Notes: generated from the letters alone by a model not told the origin. Positions 39,232 through 50,800 are shown, counted from the stretch's first letter. The stretch: DNA of 64,000 nt from Trichomonas vaginalis G3 (GCF_026262505.1 NC_067205.1:25363693-25427692); one strand, 5' to 3'. Numbers and translations: made by a program.

Positions 39232-39249
39232 TTTACTTAGAATAAAAAG

Positions 39250-39669
39250 ATGGACGTATTTGAGTATCTCTTCGAATTGAAGCAAAACAAAGTTTACACA
39301 CACAAACAATACAAATACATTGACAGAATAGTTCTTTATACAAACAATGGAAAATGTTATAGAATAGCAGTCTTTGCTGAACCAAAATATTTTCATAAAG
39401 CAAAGAAAGTTGGTATAACCGAGATGGTGAAAGTTCTTGACGTTGACAAAAATATAACAACAAAACTGACCGATATTTCTAAAGGTAAGTTTTTAATACA
39501 ATATTATATCAAAACTGGCGTACTGTCAATATTTGACGGAGAGAAGTCAGTTCAAGAACAACTTACTGACCTGCTGCCAAAATCTGCTCGATGGAAGCTG
39601 TCGTTATGCCAATCTGAGGAGCTCCAGCAGGTTTCATCGAACGAATCTTCAAAAGAGCATCTTCCGTGA
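39250..39669 (+). CDS. 139-residue forward protein overlapping the capsid gene end
   Basis: The N-terminal 80 residues (basic, Tyr-rich, beginning MDVFEYLFELKQNK) are conserved with element 1. The last part overlaps the capsid gene by about 107 bp on the opposite strand. It shares an 18-bp promoter with the CCG-motif gene. No family recognised. Confidence 0.6.
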   Translation: MDVFEYLFELKQNKVYTHKQYKYIDRIVLYTNNGKCYRIAVFAEPKYFHKAKKVGITEMVKVLDVDKNITTKLTDISKGKFLIQYYIKTGVLSIFDGEKSVQEQLTDLLPKSARWKLSLCQSEELQQVSSNESSKEHLP

Positions 39670-41171
39670 AAAGTGCTATTGGTTTTGTAAACTTCTTTGC
39701 TCTCAGTTCATCTGGACCGTCTCTGTCACCAGTATATTGTATTTGAACTGTACCAACAGTTGAAATACCACCCATAAAGTCTTCTGAGTCAGCAAATGGA
39801 ATGCCAAGCCAAAAGTTTGAACGGTCTCCATTTGTATATTGAGTTTTTTGACCTCCTGTATGAGTCCATACTTTCACATATGGCATAATAGAACTTTGCA
39901 TTTCAGGGTTAATGGTTGTTGTGAAGTTGTTGTTAAAGTTCATAGCATCTAATGTCAAGTTGTATGACCTCATATCTTCAACTGTAGAATATTCTTCTCT
40001 TGGATAATATTTGCCATCTATGTTTATATGATATTTAATACCAGGGTTGTAGAAACAAGAATAGTCATTTATAGTTCGTCTGAACAGTACAAACATAGTA
40101 TCTGCATGTTTCATTGCAGTTGTTAAAGCAATATCTGTTCTTGCACCTGGGTCAGCACTTTGGTTTCCAACTTCACCTGCAAAGTCTTTGACAGATATTT
40201 GGTGTATAGGGAACATAAGTGGAACTGCAATATATTTGGCAGCTAAAGCATTTGAAATATCTGGGTCCAACATATAGACTGCAAGTCTGCTTTCTATTCT
40301 CTTGCATTCAAACTTTTCGCATGTGAACTTAACTGGGTCCCAAGCAGTTCCAGCAGCATTGAAATAATAGTTTACTTCAGTGTTGAGGTTTGAGAAACCA
40401 AAGTCTAAGTCAACTTTGTCTTTGCAAAAGTCGGCGAATGACGTTTTGATTTGCTCCCTTTACGTCTGTAAGAGTGAATGGGTCTTGTGTTGGTGCAATG
40501 ACTAAGTTATTTTTGCTTGGAGTAAGTTCGATAGAAATTTTTCCTGCCCAGTTTGGCAAGTATCTTAAAAACCTGAAGATGAGGAAAGATGACAAAGGAA
40601 CTCTAAGTTTTCAGTTTTACTTTGGTTACTGCTGCTGCATTTTGTCCAGAAAGGTTAACATAAACTCCTGGAACGTTAGGGTCAAGTCTCTTATTTTCTC
40701 AATAGTTGCATACTGGTCTGTTTGTTCTCTAGCTTGTGGTTGTACTGAGTTTCTCAAAGCGAACCATTCATAGTTTGCCCATGTTACTGTTTGAACTAAG
40801 TCAGAGTTAGAATATATCTTATATCCCATGAAAACTTCTGGAGCATATTGGTATCCGACATAGAAAATTCCATTGCAACCTTTCTTGTCAGACAACTTGG
40901 CAGAAGGTTTTATTTCAATGTCTTGTTCACGTATAAGAAAGAGTTGTCAATAGAAATTAATATGAAACCTGTCGCAAGCAATATCTACTGTTGTTGAAGA
41001 ACCTTCTCCAAACTCACCTACGTTTCCATAAGAAACAGCAGTTGTATATTCGTAAGTTCCAGGAACTATTTCTGACCTTCTAATGGCATTGTCGCATTCG
41101 TTATACCATTCGGAAACATTTCCATTCATAGCATCCAAAACTGTTGGCGTTATATTCTGAGCGGCGTACAT
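39563..41171 (-). pseudogene. Major capsid protein gene, looks broken
   Basis: A span of about 1.6 kb with beta-rich coding segments. It begins MYAAQNITPTVLDAMNG, continues with a WANYEWFALRN-type segment and ends with LLKIRSMKP. The size fits a double jelly-roll capsid protein, as does its place after the large structural gene and before the penton candidate. It looks broken at several points. Confidence 0.72.
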
Positions 41172-41203
41172 TTCATATGTGTAAAAATATAGAATAGTTG
41201 GAT

Positions 41204-44200
41204 TTATATGTCATAATAGAACCCACGTGGACCAAGCTTTACTTTCTTCCTGACTGAGTTTTTAACTCTTCTTTTTCCTTCATTGCCCTCTGCTTCAAGT
41301 TGTTGCATCTTTGCTCATGTTCATCTAGTATGTTGCAAATTTTCCATGCCCTTTTTGCCTTTGGCTCTGGTCGCCCATCTCAGGTAACCTATATCCTAGA
41401 AAGAGTTTGTCATAGTCTGTATTTGAGTCTTCGCGTATTGTTTGCATGACTCTTTCCTGAGTTTCCGGTTCAAGCGCTTCAAACAGTGCCTGTCCATATG
41501 GAATAAGCTCGTTTTCCAAATATATGTTTTTGTAGCCATCTGGTTTTCTTTCCATGTTACCAACTATATCTTTTGTGAATGGGAAAGCTTTTAACCCAAT
41601 CTCTTCAGTCTTGCGTCGTTTATTTCTGTAGTTGGTTTTATTTTGTCAAGGAACATGTTTTTTCAATACTAACATTTCATCTTTGGTTACTGTCCATTTG
41701 AGTTTTCTTAAATATTCATCCCTTCTCGGTTCATTGTCTGCAAAGTAAGTTTTTATGACATTTTGTAAACTTTCGTTTGCAAGGTCATGTACAATAGGTT
41801 CTCTTCCTTCTCCCTCCCTAACTTTCTTTCTAAACTCTTCACCAAATATACCATCTCTATGGTTCTGTGTAGTTCTTTGAGATAAATGTTCTAGAACGTC
41901 AGGTGTTATATTTCCATCAGCCATGTTCATTTCATACTGGTCCAAAATATCTGCATGTTTCATATCTTTCAATGGCATTAAAGCCGCGCTTAAAATACCA
42001 GCTATATCTTGTTCACCATTGACTTCCATTGCGTCTACAACTTCTTGGAATTGTGGTTGTAAGTTTATGAACCCACCTATCCGGGTTAGCTTTATGACCC
42101 CATCTCATTGTAGTTCCATCGTCTGCAGAAACAAAAGTAGGTTTGTTTCCATCTTGGTTAGGTTCTGAATGAACTTTAAACAATGTTTCATTTCTATATG
42201 TTTTCTTGAAATTTAACCTTTTATTTTCACCGAGTTCATCCGAAGATTGAACGTTAAATGCTCGTAAGTAAAAAGGGTTGTTGTATTTGTGTACATTTTC
42301 TTTCAGTACTTTCATTCTATGCTGAATATTTTCATCTGGTGTTGGAGTCTTTTGTATGTCGGCAAACATTTTTCGATATTCTTCTACTATGTCAGCCGAA
42401 TCTTTCTTAGACTCTTGGAAAGATTCCATATTCACCTCATGCTCTTGTTGAGGGTCAAGATTTTTCGGCTGTTCCAAATCTTCATCTAGTTCTGTGAAGT
42501 TAGTTTCCAAAGGAAGGACTTGTTCGTTTCCTTCAGGCTCTTCTAGCTGTTGTTGCTGAACTATTTCTTCCATGTCTGGTTGTATCTGAACTTCTTCCTG
42601 TGGAGTTTCTTGTACCTCATCTGCTGGCATTTCATATATTCCGAGACCGTTTTCAACAATTTCCCTATCTACGTCATCCGCATTCATAAGCTTTTGTTCT
42701 TTCGTTCCGTCTCTATTTTTTACGCGTTTCATGACGAAAGTTGAATTGTCATTTAGCTCTGACATCAAATATCTCGGAGTAAATTCATCCATGTCATTTG
42801 GATGATATGCTATTAAATCATATCCCTTAGCGAGCTTGTATTTTCCAGGTTTGAGATTATATCCGTTTTGGTGCTGAGCCATAAAGCTAAATAGGTTCGG
42901 GTCAGTATTTCCATCCTTGAACTTTCCAATAGCTTCTTTATATCTGTCACTAAAGTCAACAGTATCTGGGAAACCACACTCTTCTTTAAGCATTTTTAAG
43001 AATTCTTGGTTTCCTTGTTCTCTACTTCTTTTATGTCCTTGCTCTGTTTGTGGTTGTTGTTGTGCAGGGTTTTGAACTGTTGGTTGTTGTGCAGGGTTTT
43101 GAACTGTTGGTTGCTGTGCTGGTTGTTGTGTTGGTTGTTGTGCTGGTTGTTGTGTTGGTTGTTGTGTTGGTTGTTGTGTTGGTTTTGGTGCATGCCTGTG
43201 TCTGTGTCCATGTGACGATGTAAATGTTTTAGGTAGTCCTGGTGCAGGTGCTTCTCTTGGAGGGTTTGGTGGTATATAAGTTCCACCAGCTGGCACATAT
43301 GTTCCATCTGCAGCATAATGTCCTACCTGACTTTTCGTTCTTAAGAAAGCATTTACTAGGTCTGTTTTGGTCTGTTGTAACTCTTTTTCTTGACTTTCCA
43401 CAACAGTTGCTCTAACGGCGTCATAGGCACTTTGAACTGCCTGTCTCGTTGCTGCATCTGTTATTTTCGTCATATTTTGTGCTACTTCTCTTAACTCGTT
43501 GTCGAAACCTTCAGACTTCAGTTTCTTTCCAGATGAGAAGTCGTTCACTAGTTTTCACCTTACTATGAAGAGCTTCGAAGGCGTTCTTAAAGTCAGCATT
43601 TGTTAAAGCTTCATTTGAACTGTCTTCATCCGCTTGTATTTTTGTCCTTATTGACCCTATGAGTTGGGCTGCTTTAGCGTTGGCTTGGGCATCTAACCAG
43701 TCATTGTTAGCTTTTATATATTCTGCGCTTTTCATTGCCTTTTGCATGGCTGCGTCGTTATTTTTACTTTCTTGTGCTAAGTTTTCATACTGTACGGTTT
43801 GGTTTTGCAACTGTAAAAGTTTTTCTGCCTTTACATTTGCTTCAACTTCTTTTTTATACTCATCGCTATCCATATATGTCTTCAGGGCTTTTTGTTTTAT
43901 CTCTTCATCTTTCAGTATTTTATATTGAGTAGTATGGTTTTTCAAATTTATAACATCTTGTTCCATTTTTGCTACTTCTGCTGCTTTTTCTGACACTTTT
44001 TTCGCATATTCCTCTGTACTTAGTTCTTTCAGTTGTTCTTCTTTCTTCTTTTTCTCTACGTTTAACTCATTGAGTTTCTTTGTGTGTCTGTCATATTCTA
44101 GTTTCTTTTCGTTTTCACTTATTTGTTTCTGTATGTCTATGTTTGACTTTTGACATCTGTTATTTGATTTTTGAGTGAACTCAAATTCATTTGACTTTGA

Positions 44201-44447
44201 GGGTTATAGGCTGTTCCGTCTGCAGCTCACCATAGCCTGCCATTTTCGCTAAAAGTGCCGCTCTTAAACCTCCACTCTGTGCACCAATAACTCGGTTTAA
44301 AAGCATAGGGTTGCTTGACATTTGTTGCAACATAGTGGGGTCATTCAGCATTTGTTGTTGCAACTGTTGTTGTGGTGTCAGTTTTACTATTGGATGTTTC
44401 AATGCTCTCTTCCTCTTACGTATATTCTTACGTAGCTTACGTGGCAT
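41204..44447 (-). pseudogene. Large Gln/Pro-rich structural-type protein gene, looks broken
   Basis: A span of about 3.2 kb. The basic N-terminus (MPRKLRKNIRKRKR) is followed by a Gln-rich stretch and a GGLRAALLAKMAGYGG phrase. Next come a long coiled coil, a low-complexity segment of repeated QQPT/QNPA units beside an HGHRHRHAPKP cluster, and an acidic C-terminal half. I do not recognise a family; a core or tegument-like virion protein is the best guess from size and location. Repeat number in the Pro/Gln part differs from element 1. It looks broken. Confidence 0.68.
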
Positions 44448-44473
44448 TTTAAGTGAAGTTAAAAAGCGGTTTT

Positions 44474-45370
44474 TGACAGATGTTTTATTGTGACTTCTTC
44501 GTAAAGACTTTGTTGAGATTTCTTCGTAAATGAGTGTAAATGACCCAAAAATATATTTTAGGGTAGAAGGGTATATCTAACCTCTTTTCTAACCTCATTT
44601 CTACCCTCTTGAATTTTCATGAATTTCTTCGTAAAGACTTTGTTGAGACTTCTTCGTAAAGACTTTGTTGAGACTTCTTCGTAAAGACTTTGTTGAGACT
44701 TCTTCGTAAATGACCCAAAAATATATTTTAGGGTAGAAGGGTATATCTAACCTCTTTTCTAACCTCTTTTCTACCCTCTTGAATTTTCATGAATTTCTTC
44801 GTAAAGACTTTGTTAAGACTTCTTCGTAAAGACTTTGTTGAGACTTCTTCGTAAAGACTTTGTTGAGACTTCTTCGTAAAGACTTTGTTGAGACTTCTTC
44901 GTAAAGACTTTGTCAAGACTTCATCGTAAAGACTTTGTTGAGATTTCTTCGTAAATGACCCTAGTAGTATATTTTTGGTGTAAATTTCATGAAAATTCAA
45001 GAGGGTAGAAAAGAGGTTAGAAAAGAGGTTAGATATACCCTTCTACCCTAAAATATATTTTTGGTGTAAATTTCATGAAAATTCAAGAGGGTAGAAAAGA
45101 GGTTAGAAAAGAGGTTAGATATACCCTTCTACCTAAAATATATTTTTGGTGTAAATTTCATGAAAATTCAAGAGGGTAGAAAAGAGGTTAGAAAAGAGGT
45201 TAGATATACCTTCTACCCTAAAATATATTTTTGGTGTAAATTTCATGAAAATTCATGAAAATTCAAGAGGTTAGAAATGAGGTTAGAAAAGAGGTTAGAT
45301 ATACCCTTCTACCCTAAAATATATTTTTGCCGAATTCTGTATAAAATTCTGAGTAAAATGACAGATGTTT
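44474..45370. repeat. Repeat cassette near the right end of element 2, flanked by 12-bp direct repeats
   Basis: TGACAGATGTTT occurs at 44,474-44,485 and 45,359-45,370. In element 1 the same place has it once (14,794-14,805), so about 0.88 kb was inserted here. The cassette holds two forward dispersed blocks (about 44,549 and 44,716), 25-bp tandem repeats (CTTCGTAAAGACTTTGTTGAG type, about 44,490-44,950) and four reverse blocks (about 44,966-45,330), together a large imperfect inverted repeat. These blocks carry TATATC in place of the AGATCT centre. Confidence 0.85.
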
Positions 45371-45422
45371 ATATGACACTTTCTCCGGTTTATAGGACCT
45401 CTCTCATATTCTAAACATCTTC

Positions 45423-45484
45423 GGGGCTAGAGGGCACGAAGTGCCTGGAAGCCCCACTACCTTTTTTTTTTTTTTTTTTTTTTT
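45423..45484. repeat. Right terminal inverted repeat of element 2 with outer poly-T
   Basis: The 39-bp repeat (45,423-45,461) is the exact reverse complement of the left one, followed by 23 T (45,462-45,484) and the duplication ATTTAA. Confidence 0.93.
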
Positions 45485-45490
45485 ATTTAA

Positions 45491-46320
45491 AAATGGACTT
45501 TTGAATTTTAATTATCCAATATCGAATTAAAAAATGGTTATTACTGGCTATTGAAATAAAGACATAACGTAACTTTTTATGATTCGCATAAATATCTAAA
45601 GTAACAATCAAATTGCAAAACTTTTTATGAGGAGAATAGGGCGCGTAAAGGGTTGGCGTCCTAAGGCGTCCTGATGTAAACTATTCAATTTTTGAGAAGT
45701 TTACACCATAATTGAATAGTTTATGGCGTCCTGAGAGGAGATTTCAATGGGTATGGCGTCCTAAAAAATAGAAGAAAATGATTTTTTCTCGATTTTTCTA
45801 GAAATTGAATTTTTTAAAAAAGAAAAAAATCAAAACGTATACATTCAAGAAAGACTATAAATGAAGATTTTTCTATTTTTTTCATTCTAAAACATCTTTT
45901 TTTGGATAATTTTTTTTTAATAAATATGTAAGAAAGATTGAAGAAAAAGTAAATTTACTTTAAGAAAATTCGTTTTACATGATGTAAGACCCATAACAAC
46001 TATAAATATTCAATTATTTAAAATAAAAAAAGAAAAACAGATTAAATGTATCTCACATCAAAATCCATTGACCTAAGGATGTTAAGTTTCTGTTTTTAAA
46101 AGTTGATATTTTTTTTTTAATTTTAAGAAAATTAATAGCATGTTATTAGACAATAGGAGTGTAATGATATTGACTAAACAGAAATGAGAGAATAGAGATA
46201 TAATTTTGATAAGCAATATTGCGAACAAATTCTGAAGTAAAATCGCGATCAATAATTGAAAATTACGATCATGTACTGAAAAATGACGATCGAATTGAAT
46301 GAATAGAATTATATCTAAGA
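45491..46320. other. Intergenic region with GGCGTCC repeats and a 14-bp stem
   Basis: GGCGTCCT occurs four times between 45,654 and 45,765. Between the second and third copies, TAAACTATTCAATT (45,677-45,690) pairs perfectly with 45,710-45,723. Otherwise A/T-rich with no gene seen. The flank may be host DNA or remains of another repeat. Confidence 0.6.
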
Positions 46321-46326
46321 AAAAAT

Positions 46327-46475
46327 AAATTAGTAGTAGGATATGACGGGTTTAGTGACTTTTTTTGTTACATCTATATATAGACGATGCATTAAAATAT
46401 ATTTATTTATAAATCATTAAAAAAATTAACATAGTAGTATATGTTGACGGGTTGTGTGACTTTTTTTGTAAACGT
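46327..46475 (+). repeat. Two diverged terminal-like repeats, candidate left border of element 3
   Basis: AGTAGTAGGATATGACGGGT (about 46,331) and AGTAGTATATGTTGACGGGT (about 46,434) are each followed by a GTGACTTTTTTTGT-type stretch, about 103 bp apart. An element end starting with AG would suit a Maverick-type terminus, but the partner repeat is outside the window, so the border is a guess. Confidence 0.4.
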
Positions 46476-46555
46476 AAGAATTCATACATAATTGAATGAT
46501 TTTGTATCATTTTTTTTAACATATGAAGTAAAAAATGTATGATTCTTACGGTTTT
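46470..46555. other. Imperfect hairpin of about 17 bp near the left border of element 3
   Basis: CGTAAGAATTCATACA is matched by TGTATGATTCTTACG about 55 nt later (one base difference), and TTCTTACG recurs once more beyond it. It may belong to the terminal repeat. Confidence 0.55.
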
Positions 46556-46652
46556 TATTCTTACGTTTTTGAATAAATCAAGATTTAAAAAATTGACTTC
46601 TTACGTAAAATTAAAACTAAGTTAAATTTATTTTTATTTTATTTTATAATAA

Positions 46653-46970
46653 ATGAGTATAACAACTAATTCATTGAAATCTTTAAAGTTCACTAATTCA
46701 GAATTAGAAAATATTTTAGAAAATTTTGGAGACGGTTCTTATCCAACATATATGCAGAATGTGAAAGAGTTTTCCAGATTGTTGAATGAATTTAAATATA
46801 ACGGACTAATTACTAAAAAGGCTATAATGAGATATTTATATCCCAAAAAAGTTGAAAAACAGGAGAATATTCCTCTTTATGGTCCAGAGGACCTGGGCTC
46901 AGAGAGCCTTGAAACACCTCCTGAATATTTTGAAGAAAAAATTAAACAAGATGAATATTATAAACGATGA
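46653..46970 (+). CDS. 105-residue protein, unknown (element 3)
   Basis: Soluble, helical, Glu/Lys/Asn-rich, with a TTTTTATTTTATTTTATAATAA leader region just before the ATG. It overlaps the start of the next gene by 20 bp. No recognised family. First gene inside the presumed left end. Confidence 0.55.
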   Translation: MSITTNSLKSLKFTNSELENILENFGDGSYPTYMQNVKEFSRLLNEFKYNGLITKKAIMRYLYPKKVEKQENIPLYGPEDLGSESLETPPEYFEEKIKQDEYYKR

Positions 46971-47808
46971 GATTGAGAAATTGGAACAATTAAGAAATGA
47001 AATAGATGAAAAAATTAAGGAATTAAGAGAAGTTGAAAAATATAATGAAAATGAAGTAGAGGGTTTAATGAATATCCCAGCTTCAGAATCAGCAGTTCAG
47101 AAATCTCATGAAGAAAGATATAAAAATTATGTCTCAGAATCAACACAAAATTTATTAGATGGCGAAATAGATGAAACACTTTCAGAAGAAGGTACTAAAT
47201 TTATACGTAAACATAAGTTACAATTTATTGACGATGGAGATTATCCATGTATATTACTTTCACCTCCTCTTGATTCTGAAAAATTCAAAAAAGCACTGAA
47301 AAATGTGACATATGCAACTAATACGATTAAGAAAGAAGACCATGATATTTACACAAATTATTATTTAAATAAATGTACAGGTGTTGATAAAGTTTTTGAT
47401 TTGTTAGATAAAATATCAAAAGAAACCATTGGTACATATAAAATTTTGTGTGATTGCGGTTTCATTATTGAAGATACCAATAATGTTTCATATGAAAGAA
47501 CAGCACCGAAGGAAGACGAAGTTGAAAGGTCTATACCATTCGTTATTAAGAACATAAAAGATATGAAAACTTATAAACATTATATTTATTCATTTATTTC
47601 AGAAAAAATGGAAGCAACCCATAAAACATCATCTCATCATTTTATAGCTATTCATACATTCCTTTTCAAAGTTGTGAAATTAAATAAGACAGGAATTAGA
47701 TTTAATGTATCAGGGTACGCATTCTTGAGTAAATTAAAATGTATTCGTCACGTCGCGGATGATAAAATTTATGTGTTCTTAATTCATTTTATGGGCTTTA
47801 AAGAATAA
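46951..47808 (+). CDS. 285-residue protein with N-terminal coiled coil, unknown (element 3)
   Basis: Start chosen at the ATG at 46,951, which begins a clear coiled coil (about residues 5-30); upstream codons overlap the previous gene. The remainder looks folded, with ILCDCGF and paired His residues near the C-terminus. No recognised family. The overlap with the preceding gene suggests joint transcription. Confidence 0.6.
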   Translation: MNIINDEIEKLEQLRNEIDEKIKELREVEKYNENEVEGLMNIPASESAVQKSHEERYKNYVSESTQNLLDGEIDETLSEEGTKFIRKHKLQFIDDGDYPCILLSPPLDSEKFKKALKNVTYATNTIKKEDHDIYTNYYLNKCTGVDKVFDLLDKISKETIGTYKILCDCGFIIEDTNNVSYERTAPKEDEVERSIPFVIKNIKDMKTYKHYIYSFISEKMEATHKTSSHHFIAIHTFLFKVVKLNKTGIRFNVSGYAFLSKLKCIRHVADDKIYVFLIHFMGFKE

Positions 47809-47865
47809 ACTTTATTTTTTAATTTTTTTTATTCTTACATAAATGAACAAAAACGGAACAGCTAA

Positions 47866-50800
47866 ATGAATGATAATCAAATAAGAGCCGAAGGTAGAAG
47901 GTTATTTAAACGCTTCTATAACATCCTGATGGTGTTAATCCTAAAAACTCGTAGAAGCTATTTAAATGAAGCAATAGATGCATATGAAGGGTTTGACATT
48001 TCATCAGAAAAGTGAGAGATTAGCGAGAATGTTAAATGTTAATATTGATTTCTATTATTGTGATCCTCAACCAGAAGACGTGGACATAAATAAGGTAGAC
48101 TTTCCATTAGTGGATCAATAATGATAGATCCAGAATTTGAAACAGTAAATATTTTATTAAGACAGAGTCCATGTGGAAAACTTCACGCTGACAGAATAAC
48201 AGACGTTGAAGCACTCACCGGCTATAAAGTTTGTCCATATTGTAAAGAAGAAGTTTATTCTATCCGTGATGATCCAGAAAGGAAAAACCAAAGAAGATTT
48301 TAAAACATTGTGAGAAATGTAAAGAAAATAATGGAAGATTAATTCAAGACGTTCAATTGCAAAACACACAACAACCATATACACCACATATCACGAAACA
48401 GAAGATATATCAATGGCTATTAGCACATAATTTGCAGGAATATTATAAACCAACAAGAATTATATTACTTTTGACTTCGAAACATTAGAGACTAAAGAAG
48501 AACTTCAACTTTCTGAATGTGCAACTTTGAACGCTTACTTAAAACCATTTATGGTATCATCAACTGTCAAAATAAAGCCGCAAAGCGGTGAGGACGTAGA
48601 CCGTGATAAAACATTTACGAGGAATTTTTGCTTAACTTCGAGTGATTCTTTTATTTCTGATTGGATTGAGTTTTTATTTTCAACCTGTTCATTAGTTGCT
48701 AATCAAATATTGAACAATATGAAGAATTAATGAATACATTAAATGAGAAACAAAAGGAAGCAATGAAAGAGCTTTTAGATGAAGAATTTAATAAAGGGAA
48801 TATCATAGGTTTTAATTCGGGAAAGTTTGATTTAAATTTAATTCTTCGTGATTTAAATACTGCAAAATGGAAGATAAAATCAATACTGGGTTCTTCTTCT
48901 CAATTTAAGCAAGTCATAGTAAAGAAAACAAACTGTCCATATGAATTAAGATTTATTGACATCAGAAATTATATAGCGGGTGGAACATTAGACCAATTCA
49001 CTCAAGATTTCGGAAACAATAAATCACGTGTTAAATCCTTTTTCCCTTATCAATTCATCACATGGAAGAATTACGAAGATGAATTATATAAAAAGGAACC
49101 ATTCACGAAAGATTCATTTTATTCAGCATTAACTCAAGAAACTATATCAGATAGTGATTATCAAATATATCTCAATGATGCTAAAAATTTTGAGAATAGA
49201 TTAGAATATTTTATTCATTATTGCAATAAAGACGTTGAAATTATGATTGACCCAATTGATAAAATTATCGAAGAAACATTTGTTTATAAAATTGACATGC
49301 TTCATAATCTTTCTTTATCATCGAATGCTTCAATGATTCGTTACGCGTTAGCATATAAGAACTTCAATCCTAACGAAACATATCCAGAAGAAAAAATGTG
49401 GAATCAAGTTTTGAATTAACAAAAAGTATTGGAAATATAAAATTGAATCATATAAGAAACAAGATGAAAAGCAAAAAGAGATACTAAAAACAATGTTTCA
49501 ATGGATGACTATCAATACTATCACGATTTAATCCTTTCATCTAAATGCAAAATGTGTGGTAAAGCGTTTACATATGTAAATAAACCAACATTGGATAGAA
49601 TCGATAATGAAAAACCACATACCAAAGAAAATTGTCAGTTAATGTGTTGTTATTGCAATGTCGTAAAATCAAATAAAGATGAAGATGTTCAACGTTTAAG
49701 AATCAATTTAAGAAATTATGCATTAAAAAATAATTTACCAATGACTTTAGATTCAGTTGAAGCTTATCACATTCTCCGTAATGGAATTACTGGTGGTCTA
49801 TCAAATGTTCAACATCGTGTTAATCTTAAAGGAATCACGCACATTAATAAACTTTCATATAATCCAGAAACTAAAACTGTATCAAATGAGGACACCACCA
49901 ACATTATGACTCATTTCGTTGGTGTTGATTTTAATTCATTATATCCTTCATCATTTTCATCTAATTCATGATTTCATTCAATATACTGACCATAAAATGT
50001 ATATGCCGGGAAGATTGAATGGTGTTATCATTTGTGATACAGCAACAAAGAAAGCAAAAGCACTGGGAATAATTAGAAAAAAATACTTATTCGTGGCTGA
50101 AGTAAAGGGTCACATTGATGAAAAATACATTAATGATTACATAAACTTTTTACCGATAATAAGAAACTTAGATATTATCACAGATGAAAAAACAATTGGC
50201 AGTTTTATGTATAATTACATGAAATCAAACAATCTACCAGTTGACCAGAAACAGAGAAAATTAACTCAGTTAGCATCAACACACAACCAATATCAACCAT
50301 TTTCTTCTTATTATCTTTGGTATCTAATAGACAGATTTCATTTTATCATCGATGATATTCAATCAATTTTAACATTTACTAAAAACACTTGTTTTAATGA
50401 ATTTGCGAATGAATTTATGAACGAAAGACAAAAGGCTGAATTAGAAGGAAATAAAGGAAAAAGTTTATTTTGCAAGATTTCACTTAATGGATCATATGGT
50501 TACGATGCAATGAATACACAAAATTACGCAAAGACTAAAATAATGAATGCACAGAAGGCACGCGTTGCATGTATGTCAAATAAGTTTAAAAACATAAGAG
50601 AAATAGGTGAAGATACATATCAAGTGATGCTCAAAGATAGATTTTATAGATGTGATACATGTTTACAAGAGGCATTCTTCACTTTAGATAATGCTAAAAT
50701 GGTATTTGGTTTTCATTTATGATTTTATGTATAAATGCATGGATGTTAATCGTTTTCATTTCATTGAAGGTGATACTGATTCATCTTATTGGGCAATCGC

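Larger units (their letters stand above)
21837..45484 (+). mobile_element. Virus-like element 2 (Maverick/Polinton-like), full length
   Basis: 23.6 kb with both ends present. A 39-bp inverted repeat beginning GGTAGTGGGGCTTCC lies at 21,874-21,912 and reverse-complemented at 45,423-45,461. Outside it are 37 A on the left and 23 T on the right, then direct copies of ATTTAA (21,831-21,836 and 45,485-45,490); 6 bp is the duplication length known for Mavericks/Polintons. Parts include methyltransferase, integrase, fibre, packaging ATPase, SF3 helicase, capsid genes, HNH and KilA-N proteins. No family-B polymerase was recognised. It looks broken in the capsid gene, the large structural gene and a few others, with about ten breaks. 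High similarity to element 1 makes it young. Confidence 0.95.
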
